From: Synanceia verrucosa
Lineage: Eukaryota > Chordata > Actinopteri > Perciformes > Synanceiidae
DNA: 64,000 bases
Assembly (NCBI GenBank): GCA_029721515.1
Contig: CM056570.1
Span: 5,180,601-5,244,600 of the forward strand
Direction of reading: 5' to 3'
In this document: positions 25,843 to 40,800 of the stretch, in pieces
Layout: the number at the start of each line of letters is the position of its first letter
Position numbering within the stretch: position 1 is the stretch's first letter
The notes under the pieces: model-generated
The model's database searches: none
What the model was told of the DNA's origin: nothing
What the model saw: the letters and a program-made list of their open reading frames with translations, nothing else
Program-made: the position numbers and the translations under genes

Positions 25843-28800
25843 CTGGCCAAGTTTAACAGCATCTGTCTTCTAAGTCATGCTCGTGGGAAGGCTCAGCAGC
25901 TCAGATTGCATTCATATTGTGTCATAAGCTGATTCATAAGACATCACAAGTAGGGTGGCATGAAGCAGCACTTATGCTCCGTCTGCCAACAGGTGGAAGC
26001 TGGTACAACGTTAAGCGCAAGAGACTCATAACATACGCAAAGACCTGAGGGTTCATGAAAAAGTGTGTGTGTGTGATTAAGGTGGAGGCAACGCCAGCTG
26101 CAGTGAGTCACTCCAAGGGACCACACATCGACTCTCAATGAGATTTAAACTTTTATTTAAATCTCTCCCTCTCTTTTGTTCTCTATTTTTGCTTCTCTGT
26201 GTCTCTCTCCTTTCACAACTCAAACACCAGATCTCGCATCCAAAACAAATGCAATTTCTGTGTGCGGAAATTTCTTTTTCAGATTTTGTGATACCGATTA
26301 TTTTCCTGGTGGTGTGTGTGTGTGTGTGTGGGAGATACAGTACTGCCTACAGATGGCTGCTCTGTTTTCTCTCTACCTGTGCTGTTCGTCTCTGTCTTCA
26401 CCTGCTTGGTGCTTCTTCATCTCATCACCCAGTTAGATCATGCTATTATATTCCATTTCCTACCGCTTGTCCTCACATAGGGTCGCGGGGGGGGCTGGAG
26501 CCTATCCCAGCTGTCTTGGGGAGAAAGGCAGGGTACACCCTGGACAAGTCTCCAGTTCATCGCAGGGTACATTCACACTCACAATTTAAATTAGCCAATT
26601 AACCTAATCCCCATGCCCAAGTATTAGGAGTACCCGGACAGAACCCACGCAGACATGGGGAGAACATGTAAACTCCACACAGAAAGGCCCCCGGGCCGGG
26701 ACTCAAACCCGGTACCAGTGCTAACCACTACACCACCGTGCCACCCTGCTATTATATTTTCTAAGAATATTGTATCATAATCTGCCCTCATGTTATGTTT
26801 TGTTGTTGTGTCACTCATTCATGCTTGTTTCCTGTTTTATTTTCTTTCTCGTCTCTCCTCTATTCCTCACTTCGCTTTTCTTTATCAAATAATTTTAATG
26901 CACCAGTCAGCCACCAACTCAATATACCTCTATATTAGAGCTTGCAACAATGAATCAGCAATGCATTAGTTAACTGACCAACCTTCTCTTGGCAACTACT
27001 GTAATAACCCATTAATTACCAAACGTTTGCTGTCTCTAGCCTCTTAAATTTGAGGATTTACTGCTTTTCCTTGTTATACATTGTAGTAAATGGAATATGT
27101 AGGGTTTTGAATTGATGTTGTGATGTCATCTTAGGCTGTAAGAAATTGTAATACCTTTTAAACTGTTTCTCATGTTTTATTGACCAAACAATTAATTAAA
27201 AGAATATTTTACATATTCATCGATATTTGAGCCATTCAGCCCCACTATATATTGATCTGGAAGTTCTGGTCAGAAGATTTCTCACCCATTTTATATGACA
27301 TTCCTCTGTTTACTCATTTCTAATCCAGTGGTTTCTAAATGTTTTTTAAGCCTACCTGCATTTTTCTAAGATTCTAGTGTGAAGCTGTCAACTCATTGAG
27401 CACCAGCCCTTTGATAAAAACAAAAGTGCCTTGTGCCAGCGATTTTGGCAATTTTGAGTCATCTGGCTCGATGCACAGAATTTTTTGTACTGTGACTATG
27501 AAAACACAGAATAGCTCAAATGAAAGAAGAGACTCTCTATTTCATCATGAAAAAAAATCATGCTCCCAGAAGTCCCAGTATTACTCACAGGCTGTTTGAG
27601 AGCGCCCTCTTGTGTTTGCTGCCGAAAAAACACTTTGACATACTGTATATACGTATATGGCACTCAAGTGTTGTATTTTAAAAGACGTACAAATCTGTCT
27701 TTGGGACTCAAAGAGTTAATGTATAAGTGTGGGAGATCATGACATGATGAAGATCAATTTATTTCTCAACTCTTTCTTGTAGGTCTGCACAGCCCTCTGC
27801 CTTCCTGGAGGAGTCAGTAGGCTTCACAGTTTGCAGGAGCTTCAGCTGCTGAAAGTTTAAGGTCTCCTTCTTTTAGTCCTAATCACCAGAATCATGAATC
27901 ATACTCAATACAGAAACCACACACAGTATTGTCAGCATATGAAGCCTTTATGAAAGGCATGCATGGAAAGCAAAGATTGTTGTGGCTGACTATGAAAGTA
28001 TGTAAGTGACAGATTATCCTTGTTTGTCTTGGAAACCACAAATCTCTACATATTAATAGTGTTTTCTATATATATCTGTATGCATATACTATATTATAAT
28101 ATCTTTTCATTCAAAAAATGTCGGTTTTCAATGTATTGCTCAAGGACTGCCATGCACAGTGAAGGAAACCACTCCAGCAGGAGCTCTCCAAGTCAGTGTT
28201 GTGTTATTCATAATTTGCAAAGCGGCAAAGAAAACCTTATTGAAAATGTCTCTTCAGCTCAGCATTTTAGCTTCTATGGGAAAGGAAAAAGAAATAAAAG
28301 TACAACATAGGTGGTGTTTTCTAAAACGCTGATGCAGGTCGAGACGAGAGATTTTTTGCACCTTCCAGAAACACTTTGCGTTTCAGGGTGTTTCCCTTTT
28401 AACAGTGCTCCACTGATCCTACGTCAGATATGACTTTATCCTTCTTATGGTGGAGAAGAGGCTTGGATGAAAGGCTGGCTGAGTTGAGATCTGAGTCCCA
28501 CAGGCGAGTCAGACACACACACACACGGCGGTCTGTGATAAGTGCCTTTGGGCGATCGCTACACCGAGAGTTGTTGGAATGTTGAATGGAGATGGGGTTG
28601 ACATGATGCAAGGTGAAAGCATTGGGGAGCAGCAAGCTGAGAGGAGAGACGCTGTGTCAGGTCTGCTCCACCCTGTCAGTTCTTAGAGTGTGGGCTGGTT
28701 AACCACCTCTGACGTCTTCACTAAATATTATCACTGTAATTATAATATGTCATACACATAAATCACTTCATGTGGTCTGTTATTTATTTACTTTATGACT

Positions 28801-31800
28801 TCATTGGAAAGTTTCGAGGAATAATGGACCGTATCCACGGAAAACAGTCAGAAAAATATGCTAACAAAATAATTTTTGCTGGCTGAATTCTATGTTGCTG
28901 CTTCACTTTCAGGGTCCTGGTTTTTACAATGTCTAGCAAATTCATTAGACCACCTGCCATTTGTCTCAAAGAGACATCATACCTGTGTATCATGGCAAAA
29001 TGTGTTCCTGGAGAGAACTACAGAGGTAGTTAATTACTTAATACTTATATGATTATATTTCTGTGGACAGATCATTTTATGCGTGACGCAGTCATGAAAC
29101 TTGTGTGTGTTGAGTTTGAAGATGGCCGTGGACAAAAGAAACACTCTAGTTTTTATGTTAAGCTAACAGCCTATGGGCTGTTGAGCTTCTCTATCTAACG
29201 CTTAGTGTCAAAAATCTTTCTTGACAAACACTGACCCCCAACATGTATAGTAGCTCCCATCTCCTCTCTGATGTACTCTTTCTCTTTTCCTCTCTGCACA
29301 GCCAGTCATTTGTCACCATTAGCAACGGTCCTCAGGTACCCCAACTCATTGCACTGTGAACACGTGACATTGTGCAATCTCTAAGATGAGTAGGAAAGCA
29401 GAGAGAAGACGGTGAAAGAAGAGACAGGAAAAAAGGATATAAGATGATAAGGAATGGAAATACGAAGTAAAGGCAATGTAAAAGCGAGAGGGGTAGAGGT
29501 GTACGCAAGTCATGTGATCAAGCCTTCTCTGCCTTCAGGTGGACAACAGCCAGAGATTCAGCCAAGATAATTCGGGGTCATTCTCCATTAATGGACCAAA
29601 GCATGATGCGGATAAGGAGGTGCAGATCCTGTATCAGTGCTAAAGAGAAGGGATGCCGCCTTGCCTTTCAGATACAGAATGCTATTGATCACTTCATGAG
29701 CATTAGCAGCTATCAACAAAGATGGGGCTTCACTATCCAATATCTAGACAGTGTAATCAAATGAAGGGCAAGTTTCATTAAATGACTGATCTGATTCAAC
29801 AGTTTAAATTAAAACTACATAATGTGCCTCTAACCAACACATTACACAGAGATTGGAAGTATGGGTGACGTCTTCACACAGCTCGATATTCAAAGCAAAG
29901 CAGCAAACCACACAAAAAACAAGCTGTAATTATGACATTTTATAGTATTTTGCCTGGAAATGGCTGAATTGATTATCACAACATCTGCAGCATAATTGAC
30001 TAATAAAATTCAACAAAAACACAGCAAAATGAACAATTTAATCTCCTCCACATAACCCCCACTTTCATATTTATTCCTTGAAATTTGAGTTTTTCCCAGA
30101 CATAGCTGGCCATAGCTTTTTGATTTGTTGTTATTGTTGTTTTTGTGAAGGCTAACCTGTCACTGATATTCTCAAACACACGACATGTATTACAGCAGCT
30201 TTCCGAGCTCCTTGTATCAAATGAAAAACCTGAGGCCCACATGAAACATGCTGCTATGACTTCATTTACCACTGAGATAAATTTCACAGAATGAGCTTAA
30301 ATATTATGATTGGCGGTATTACAGTAACAGCAATGTATTACTCTGCTCCCTTAACATGCTTTTCTTTGAAGAGAGAAGCACACTGATAGCCTGAAGTGAG
30401 ATCCTCCTTCCTTGCTGTCTATCACCCTCCGTCTGCCCACCCCTCCTGCACTGTTTTTGTGGCTGCTCTTCAACTAGACTGGAGGAAGGGCCAGATTATG
30501 CACAGATTAAGAAAAAAAAGACTTGACCCAGTTGCTTTTCAAAGAGCACCAAACCAAAAAGGGCTGCGTGGAGGCTGGCTTTCACTCAGTGTCAGCACTT
30601 CTGTTGCACCATGCGAGACACTTGAAGCTCATGTTTATTGCTTTTAAGACTATAATTAGCAGGACTGGCTTATGGTGTTAAAATGCCTCCCTGACTTACC
30701 GACTGATTGAAAGTTCTCAGTGTAAATCTCCTTTGAGCCTCTGAGTTTTTACCACCACTATCACATAACCAAAAATGCATAATCACCTCAATGCATTTTC
30801 TTTTTTTTCCATCCCCAAGGTTTGATGGGCTTGCTTGCAGGTTAGGTGGCATTATGCATTTTCAAGCCCTGCAGATAGTACAAGAATGGAGGCGAGAGCC
30901 AAGTCAGCACACAGGGAGGAATGAACGGGTGGAGAGACAGAGATAGAGAAGAGAGGCAGTGGAGATAACCGCCGAGAAAGTGGAGGAGAGGAGGAGAGAA
31001 TAGAGAGAAGTGACAGTGTGATGTAGTGACAGACGATATGGAAGGTGGTGAGAGGCAGCGAAAGTAGCAAGACAAAGACACAAGGAAAAACTACTAGAGG
31101 TAGAAAAGAACCTGGGGAGTGAGAGGAGAGTGAGAGGAGGGGAGTGAGAGAGAATGAGACCCAGGAGGTAAACTAATCACCGAGCACGCAATGCAATTTT
31201 CTGGCTCTGTGCCTCCACTCCACCACACTCCTCCCTCCTTTCACTCGTGCTCCATCCTCCCTTCCACCCTCCCCTCCTCATCTCAGGGGCTCTTTTTACT
31301 ATTCCGCTCACACACACCACATCTCTCGCTCCTCTATCTATCAGGCCGTACCATTTCAGCGCTCCCCCTCTCCTCTCTAATACTGCCCAGTAATCCCCTC
31401 TGGCTCGCCAAAAGTGGATTGAGCAACTCTGTATATGCTGTAGATGGCGGCACGATGGTGTTGTGGTTAGCACTGTCGCCTCACAGCAAGAAGGTACCGA
31501 GTTCGAATCCCGGTCCCGGGGCCTTTCTGTGTGGAGTTTGCATGTTCTCCTCGTGTCAGCGTAGGTTCTCTCTGGGTACTTCGGCTTCAAAAACATGCAT
31601 GGGGTTAATTGGCTAATTTAAATTGCCCATAGGTGTGAGTGGTCTACCCTGCGATGAACTGGCGACTTGTCCAGGGTGTACCCTGCCTTTCACCCTAAGA
31701 CAGCTGGGATAGGCTCCAGCTCCTCCGCGACCCAATGTGAGGATAAGCGGTAGAAAATAGATGGATGGATGCTGTAGATGAGGGAAAAGAGCATTTTAAT

Positions 31801-34800
31801 GAGGAGGCTTCCTACTAATTGGCCGATTTTAGTGCTTGCTGTTTCTTCAGGTGTATCTTTATGATGGGTTTTGTGTGTGAAAAGATGCATTATGGGAAAG
31901 TACAGTCAAACAAGAATCTGCCTGTTTGCATCTGTGTGTGTGCATGTGTGTGTGTGGTGTGTCTTTCCCCTGAGGTGAAGGCATTTAGGAAACGTTTGAT
32001 AACGCTGCAGTAAAGGTTTGAAAGTGTGTTCAGTTTCTCTCCCGAGAGCGTCGGCGTCGCCTGCCTGCCTCACTGTTTTGCAGCGCCTTGATGATGATGA
32101 TAGATGTTCGCTCCAGACATGCAAATAAAGAAGGCGGCGCCGTAGAACTGCGCTCATCCTCTCACTCACAAACGCATGCACGCACATCAGCATGCGTATG
32201 TTTGAGTATGATCAAGTCATCCATTGATATATTAATCTTCCTCTTTAGGGAATATACCCACCAGGAAAATGCGGAAAGCTCCCACACACAGCAGCTTCAA
32301 AACTGCCCTATTTTCACACTGTGCACTGACTGGAGGGGAAGATCTGTCACACAGCGCACTAATTTGAAAGACAGCCACTCTTCTCCCTTAAGAGGAAGCT
32401 GTGTACGTATGAGAGGAAAGCAAGCTAGCTCATTATTGACATGCGGCATATGTCACATCATCCATCATGAGAGTCACTGCTGTCGTTTGTGAAGCTTATA
32501 GAGACACATACACTTAGTTAAAGACACAGGGACACATTACAGGATCAATTTTGTCCTCTTACACAACAGTATCTGTCTGCACATTCTCTCTGTCATACAC
32601 ATATGCATGTATACATCTATATGTAAAAATGTGCAAAGAAGTATCCATGTTAGGCTGTAGTACAGACCTACATCAGTTCCCAAAGCATGTCATGAATACA
32701 ACTGAAGCATTACATATAAAACACCTAACACAGACTTGTTAGTATATGTCTCTTTGCCAAGAACAAAAAAATGACATACACACACATGTGCATCAGATTT
32801 TTACACTAGGCTTCACACTGTCAGACAGTGTCACTATGGGAAAGTCTCGAGTTTCATGGTAACCTGAGGGGATCCTGTGACACAAAGCATATGTGTGAAC
32901 CCCAGACTGCTCGTCACTGACAGGCCCGCTGAGCAAAACCTGTTGTGACAGATCAAAATGTCAGCCTTGCAGACATAGGGAACACAAGCTAGAGACAGAG
33001 AAAGCACATTAAGTGGCCACCATAACAACAAATCCAGAGATATTTTAACAATGCAGGGTACTCTAAGGTCACAGAGACACACTAGCGCAGCAGGGCTGCA
33101 CGGCAGACTGAGAGAGATATAGTTACTGACAATGAGAAAAAAAATTAATAGTCATCATAGTTTCCTTGAGGAACACACACACACACACAAAGCTGCGGTG
33201 GAAAAAATCTCTCCTGCCCATTCCAGCATTTTCAGCCCCATAAACAGCTTCCTCCCATCACCCAAACACCAGCTAACACAATATAATATAAATCCTCTGA
33301 GACAGCAGCCTGGATTCATGGTGTCAGCTTTTCCAGCTATTAAAAACGCACACACATGCAGAGCAGCAGACACAACACACATGCACACACTCAGCTATAG
33401 GTTGAGAACAGGTATGCTCTACCTTCTGAGGGATGGTGAGGTGCAGAACACAAAGAAACAGATGTGGGGGGATGGGGCCAGATCGATAGAGGTATCCAGG
33501 GATCCTTTCCTTTCTACTATGAATCTATGCACAGAGGATCGGATGCTGAAAGGGCAAAGCCCCCCTCCAGACACTGGATCTTGGCCTCTGGCCCAACTGA
33601 CGGGACTTCATCAGTGCAAGGAATAAAGGATTGCCTGTTAGACAAAATCATCCCTCATGGAGTAATACCTGTCATATCAATAAAAGAAACGTGTATGATA
33701 GCAGCTACAGCATATCTCCTTGTCTGTGCCTCAGGGCGAGAGGGAAAGGGCTGTGATGTGTGATAAGATAGGTACTGTGTGTTGGAGTGTAGTATGTATG
33801 ATATATTGACAACATGACAAGATGTGTGTGTTTTTTATAGAATAGTTTACAGGTAGCGGTGTAATCTTGACGATATATGCTGAGGCTTTTTATTGTCTTT
33901 TTCCAGGATATATACTAACAAAAATGCCCATTCATAACTGAGAATTGTTTTTGCAGGATGACAGAGACCACTTGCCATGGCCTGGACACACCTCTGCATG
34001 ACTCACCTTGTTTTCTATCTGCAGTCCAGTTACAGTAAGTGGAAAGCTTTGAATAGAATTTCCTTTGTTACAGTAATACTATAGTGTCACTCACTCCAAT
34101 CATGCATACCATACTACCTGAAAGATCTAGTACCCTTGTAAACTGAATGTGGCCATGTTTCCCTCCATTAAGGCTTGTTCAGCATGTCATGTGGAATGGA
34201 GAAACACAGACTGGCTATTACTGCTGCAGGGCACTTTAAGTTCAGTGGGTGGACAGAGAGTGATAAGAAGAAAGAAGACAGAGTCTGTGGTTGTTTGGAT
34301 GAGATGAAATGAAGCTGTGTGTGAGAGAGAGTGTTTGCCTGTAAATGTGGGCTGAGTAAGTGAATGAGAAGCAGTGAGTAATGGTCAGGTGGAAAAGATA
34401 GATTTGAGCTGGATCTATAGACACAAATACGTACCACACATTTGAAAAGTTAATATGAATATTATGCACTGATGATTAATCACAGAACACAACAACACCG
34501 TCATTTATGTAGTACAGCTTTAATACGAACTACTTACAAAATTATCTTTGCCTCTAGAAACCTTTTACAGTATAAAATGTGCAAACACATGTCCAAACAA
34601 CATGCAGATACTTCTTCAGCAATAATTTGAAGCTTATTTGAATTTAACAGAGACAGAACGAGAGAGCATCCGAGAGAGCCGGTGACTCTTGGGAGTTGCT
34701 AAGTGATGGTAACTGGACTCCAACATGTTGCAGACTGGGAAGTCTCCTGATGAATAGGAGCAGAGGAAGACAGGAGAAAACCTAGCTGCGTAATGTACGG

Positions 34801-37800
34801 GCAGGGAGCCAAGGCATCCATTTCATTCACAAAACCCCTGAACATGTCCAACCTGAGGCTGAACAATCTGCTGCTACTCAGCCCGGGGGAAAAAGGACAG
34901 GAAGCCACTCTCACTCCTCCTTCTCCTCGCTTGCTTTCATCCTACTAACTTTCTCCATTGTTTTTCTATTTTCGTTTTCTTCTTTAGACTTTCCCCTGCC
35001 TTTTATTTTCTGCTTAACATGGTACATTTTACTAATGCAGCATCGCTTTTGATGTGCCAAGACCAACCGGTCAAACCAATGTTGCTTGGGGACACACTGA
35101 GTTTATTAAAAATTCTTTTCCAAGTGTGAAATGACTCATTTGGCATGAGGCATATTACATTTTTTTATTCCATTTTTGGAATGGAATGAAATGAAATGAA
35201 ATATTAATTGTACCTAAAGACTGACCATCAGCTGTTCTGGGCTTCGTTAATTGCTGTAATTAACTGCACCGAACTGAAAGCCATTGTGACAGCAGATTCT
35301 CCAAAATGGAAAAAAATATGGTTTTAAAGGTTTTCTTAAGAATGTCCCATCCAACATATAGCAACTAAACCTGGGGTGGGCAATTTTTTTTAATTTTTTT
35401 TTTGACTCACGGGCTACAATGGATTCTAAAATATGACAGAGGGACCGGTACATAAGCTGCTGAAATCAGCTGCGTTTATCAAAAGAGCGTCTCTTTCGCT
35501 TTTCCTTTTGGTCCATTTCACATTACAAATTACAACGATGCTCTTTGGAGGATTATTTGTTTGCTGAATTACAGGAGAAGCTTGGACAGATTCAGAAAAG
35601 ATGGCTAATCTTAATGTTATCAGCATGTTTGATCATTAGTTATGACTGCCTTGTTAGTTTCCTTGATTCTTTCAGTGGAGTTCTGCTCCATGACCTGCTT
35701 TAGTATTGTTTAGTTGTTACGCATTACGGGTAGTTTTCCAATTACACTTAGATCGTGTTAACGCGGTGGCAGCCCTAAATATAATATAACTGAATGTAAT
35801 ATTATAATTTGGATAAGTTAGGCGGGCCGGATTAAAAAGCCCATCGGGCCGTATATAGCCCGCAGACCGTAGTTTGTCCATGTCTGAGCTAAAGTCACCT
35901 TGGCCCTATGGAAATTTGAGTTAGAAGAGTTGTTTCAGCCTGTCTGGTCATCATTTTGACAAAAAACAGCTCACACAGAAATGTATACCTGTAAAAAATA
36001 TATCTGAGGGTGTTTTCACACCTATGGTTCATTTGCTCTGGTCTGAATCAGGGACCAACTTGTTACAATGTTGCAAATTGCCTTGAGTGTGGTTTGTGTT
36101 CGCACGGCAGCAGACCATAATGTGTGATGTGTGAGGAAACTGCTCTCTAATTGGTTGGAATTTCCTCGTGGGAAAACTTCTGGAAGTAAACAAAGAAGAG
36201 CAGACTCCAGAGGGCTACTTTTCAATTTTATGGAGGTACAGCTACGTGGGTTGCTCTTGGCCCTGGTCATCGTGTCTTACGTCGGTTTCACTAATCACTG
36301 TGGGTGTAGTACAGTTTGAAAATGAGGTGAGGCTGAGGCTGGAAAATAATGTCATGATTCACTGGAGTCGCCGATGATGCCTATCAAGACAGTTCAGGTG
36401 GAGGCACGCATTAATCCTCCTGAACATGCTCATCATCTGAAAATATTATAATGCTTTACATGATACATCACATTAACCCATTCACACACACATTCACACA
36501 CTGATGGTGGAAGCTGCCGTGCAAGACCCATCAGGAGCAGTTAGGGGTTTGGTGTCTTGCTCAGGGACACCTCGACATGAACACTCCAGGCCGGGATCAA
36601 ACCGGTAACCCTCCAGTTACAAAACGGCCACTCTACCCACTGAGCCATGCTGCTGTGGTTGACATTCATAAATATAGCTCGCAACAAACCTCAAGGCAGA
36701 GCGCAAACTCCTCTAAACTCCTTAAATTAAGGTAGCTACAAAAAACAAACCATAAAAACAGCTGAGCGTTAATATAGATATAGAAAATGCTCCAATGCAG
36801 AGATGCAGGAACTGTTGTATGCTTATGTACATGTCGGTGTGTGTGCGTAGGTGTTTCGTAAAAACGAAAGAAAGAAATCAAATTTCTGTGGGCATGTGGA
36901 TGCATATGTATTTGTGGATGTTTCACACAAGCTAAAAATGCAGCAGATCTTCTCGTAGGATAAAAAATGATGGGTGGGTGGACGACCAACAGCGGATCAA
37001 CAAGAAAAAAAATGGTGTGTAGCGTGATTTTGTGATACTTAAGCAGCAGGTAGGAGCATGGCTTTATAGCAGGGTGGGGAGAGAGGATGAGAAAGTAGGA
37101 CAGAGATGTGTGGGCCTGCCTCTGGAAGGACGGTGGCTCTAATCAGGACTGAGCAGCTGCTATTACTCCAACACTCTCTCAGGGACGGGAGGCGAAACCA
37201 TACTCAAGCTTTAACATCAAGGAGGGAAATCTGAATCACACAGGCTCCTGTTGGAGGCAATGGAAACCCAGTGTCCTCCTGTCTCTCTATATTATGACAC
37301 AACTGTGAATTATTTGGTGGAATTGCTCTACAGATGAAAGGAATCAAGAAGGAATGGATGAGAAATAGCCTAGAAATCTAGACTCACCGTAGCGGCAAAA
37401 AATATTTTTGCCTAGCAGGATGGTCTATTGGGGCACCATAGGAGCTAATCCTGGCTCCGACAAGGAATGTGCCGGACCAATCACAACGCTCTATCTGCAT
37501 AGTGAGTCGCTGGGGAGGGCGTAGCACGATGATGACAGGGCTGCGTGACGCTGGAGATGGCAAAACAACCAAGATGGCTGTGGCTAATGAACAGCGATCG
37601 TTTGAATGGGCTCTGACATCGATTTTGGAAGAGTTAGACTTGGGCTTTTCTTTGAAAGTTGAGCAGAAAGAAGCACTCAAGTCATACGTTATAAAGAAGG
37701 ATGTATTTGCTGTTTTGCCAACCGGCTACGGCAAAAGTCTAATATACCAGCTGGCTCCGCTGGTAGCTTCACATTGTCCGTTGCTCTGATTTGTCATAGC

Positions 37801-40800
37801 GCTGGCCTATGACATGCAGAGGCAGTTTGATCAACAACGGTTGGCCCCACCCACAGGCTTCAACTCTACCTATTGACTGCCCCATTTCATGTCATAGTCT
37901 GGCTTGTCAGGCTAGATGAGAAAGCTTCTATGAAGTTTATTCATTTGTCTGTTTCACTCAAGTAGCAGTGAAGACCTGAGTGCATGTCACTGACAGTTTT
38001 CAAATCATTTGTCAGGTGGTCTTTGATTTATTTTATAGATATGAGTCAGACTTTCATAGCCCAACACGGCTCAAAAAAAAATCAGGGAAGAGTTGGGTAA
38101 CAAGGCGGAGCTCCTGTTTCTAGAATTAATAAGATTGTTGTTGTTGTTTTTGTAATGGATATGAGGTATGTGAGGTCCAGTAATCTCATCCTCCTACTTA
38201 TGGCCAATCATTTTTCAGGAGTTGTATGGCTCTTCAGCTCTGCAAACCCTCTTTGCATTTCTGCAGCAGCTCTGCACAAGCTTTTCCTCAGAAGCATAAA
38301 TTCAGCATCACAGCAATGTCTGGGCTAACAGGTGAAGTTCCTAGACCATCCATTTAGTAGCATTTACACACTGTGTGGAAGCTGTTGTGGATGAGTATCA
38401 AAGTTTAGGCTAATGGTAGTCTGTATGACTGACGTCGGTCCTCCTCATACTGGAACTGGTGAAGTTTGAACTTCAACAATTGCAACCAGCGAACCAGTTA
38501 CCTTTGCAAACACAGTGGATAGCCCTCACCCCAGAAGCCTTTTTTCACATATTTATTTCACATATTTAAAATACAAACAAGTCTTTAAACTATATATCAT
38601 GAAATAACAAAGTGTTAGTGTAGTAATACTATTTTTTTCTATAATAAATCTACCAAAATGCAGTCTGGTGATCTGACAGGGGATTCAAAGCCAATCAAGG
38701 TCAGTCTTCAAATGATCATCTTGGTTACTCCTCTTTTTTCATCAGCTAGAAATGAGAAGGTTTTGAGGTTTTAAACTTACTAGGCTTGACAGGCATAGTA
38801 GCAGCAGGCTGCAAACAGTCAATTAGCTGTCAAACCTAGAGCTGCGACATGAATTCCCCACAGTAGGCTAGTTTAAATAAAGATACAATTCTTCATAAAA
38901 ACACATTTTGTCCCAACTGACATCAAAAACATTTTTCATTCAAACTCTTTTTTTCCCCATCAGTCCCTGTACAGCACACAAATTGTTTTTCATGCAATGC
39001 CCAAAGCCCCAATAGCAACAACACCCAGAAACTCCTCACGCTGAAATATTAAATAGCAAATGGGAAGCGACAGTCTCTGGAATACTCAGCACTTTGTGGA
39101 GAAGAAAACAAGCTGTCGATATCAGTGGCCTGGAAGCACATGAAACCTGAAGAAGACAGACAGTTACAGAGATGGAGAAAAGTGAAAGAGACAGAGGACA
39201 CATTGACATCTTTGTCTCCCTGGCTAAGGTGCTCGTCTCTGACAAGAGGATGTCGATCTATACAGTGAGTGGACAGCTGAACCAGAAGAGCTACAGTGTG
39301 TTGTACTTGAGTTCGCCCAGGAGGTCATGCAGGGTGAGATATCTTACAAAACAATTTCCTCTTTGCCCTTTACTACACTGAAAACATTGAGAGAGTGAAA
39401 CTGGTTGACCGTGAAGTTTTAAAAAAGGCCAGTTCAAGAGATTTTCTTCCCACCAAGAGGAAAACACACCATACAACCAAAGGATACATCGAGCGAATCC
39501 ACATCTACACGTTTGACGTTGTGTGATCTACATATGATTGTTTGTCGTCATTTGCTATTGCAACGGAGCCATCTGTTTTGTCCCTGACAACTGTTTGCAT
39601 GTCTCAGAATTATATGCTCTGATTCACAAGGTTTTTGTTTTGCAAAAATGATAACAAGAAAATTCAGTGAATAATAATTCTGGCTTTTCAGATTCTGCAT
39701 CCAAAAAGCCAGTTTTCGATGTCAGGAGTCAATGTGAGTGATATGGCAAGACTCCTCGCTGGAGATGGGCCCACATGGCAAGATGGAGCATGACTGAGGC
39801 AGATTCAGATATGAATAGGCATAACTATGACTACATTTCAGATGTTATTTACGCTGATGACACCAAACGACTCATGCGCTTTTCTTATTCTGGTGAGGGC
39901 AACAAATGTGGTTGCTATCTGTGATATGTTGCATATTCGTACATTTTTAGATAAAATTACCAAACAGCAGGCCAGGTTATGTTTTCAACTGTTCACAAAG
40001 CACAGACAGGAGGTTAAGATTGGCTCAGTTATTAAGAAAGCTTATTCTCGTAATCTTATTTCCTTGTTTGTGTCTTGTTATATGGATTCCCACTGTGCCA
40101 GGGTTGCAATGCATTTCCAAAACTAAACATCTCGGGGTGGATAATTAGCTAGTGCGTTGCGGGCATGCTTATCTGAGTTTGCACCCAGGTCACCTCCCCA
40201 ATTCACATCAGACCACATCAAACGGCTGCATCTTAAGTCTGTGACACACTTCCATCAAAGGCAGCACACAAGAGAGAGAAATGTCTTCAGAAAGGCTCAA
40301 TATGTTACGGTCGGGCTGCGTTCCTAAAGCTGGTAGGGATATAAGCAGCACTGTAAGGCACACAAACACTCACACACACACACACAAAATGCACTGCTCT
40401 AAATGGAACCAAGTCTGAAAGAAAAGACACACACAAGTTGTATTCAGTAAACATACACAAAAAGAACTGTGCACATAGTGTACAGTCTAAGGCTAAATAT
40501 ATATTTGGCTGAAAATAAATAGCTTTTTTCAAAGGACAATATTCTCCCTGTACATCAGCTATATGACAGAACATTCAGCTGGAAGATTTCTATACTACTT
40601 CAGAGGCTTCGTCTTGGTGTTTCCTATCTGTGCTGTATCCTGCTCTGTCTGCCTGGGCCTGAGTGCTACACAAGGCAGAGTTGACTTCAAACAGTCTTGT
40701 CCCATCGAACAACACATCACAGCCCTGCCAGCTCTACCTTTGAAGCACCCTGGGTAGAGCATGCTCAGTGGCGCCCGGTCAATAAGTCATTAGTGGAGGC

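Noticed and set aside
31177..31616. Overlapping frames of about 140 codons on both strands
   Set aside because: They run through SINE copy 5 and the pyrimidine-rich run; no protein family resemblance.
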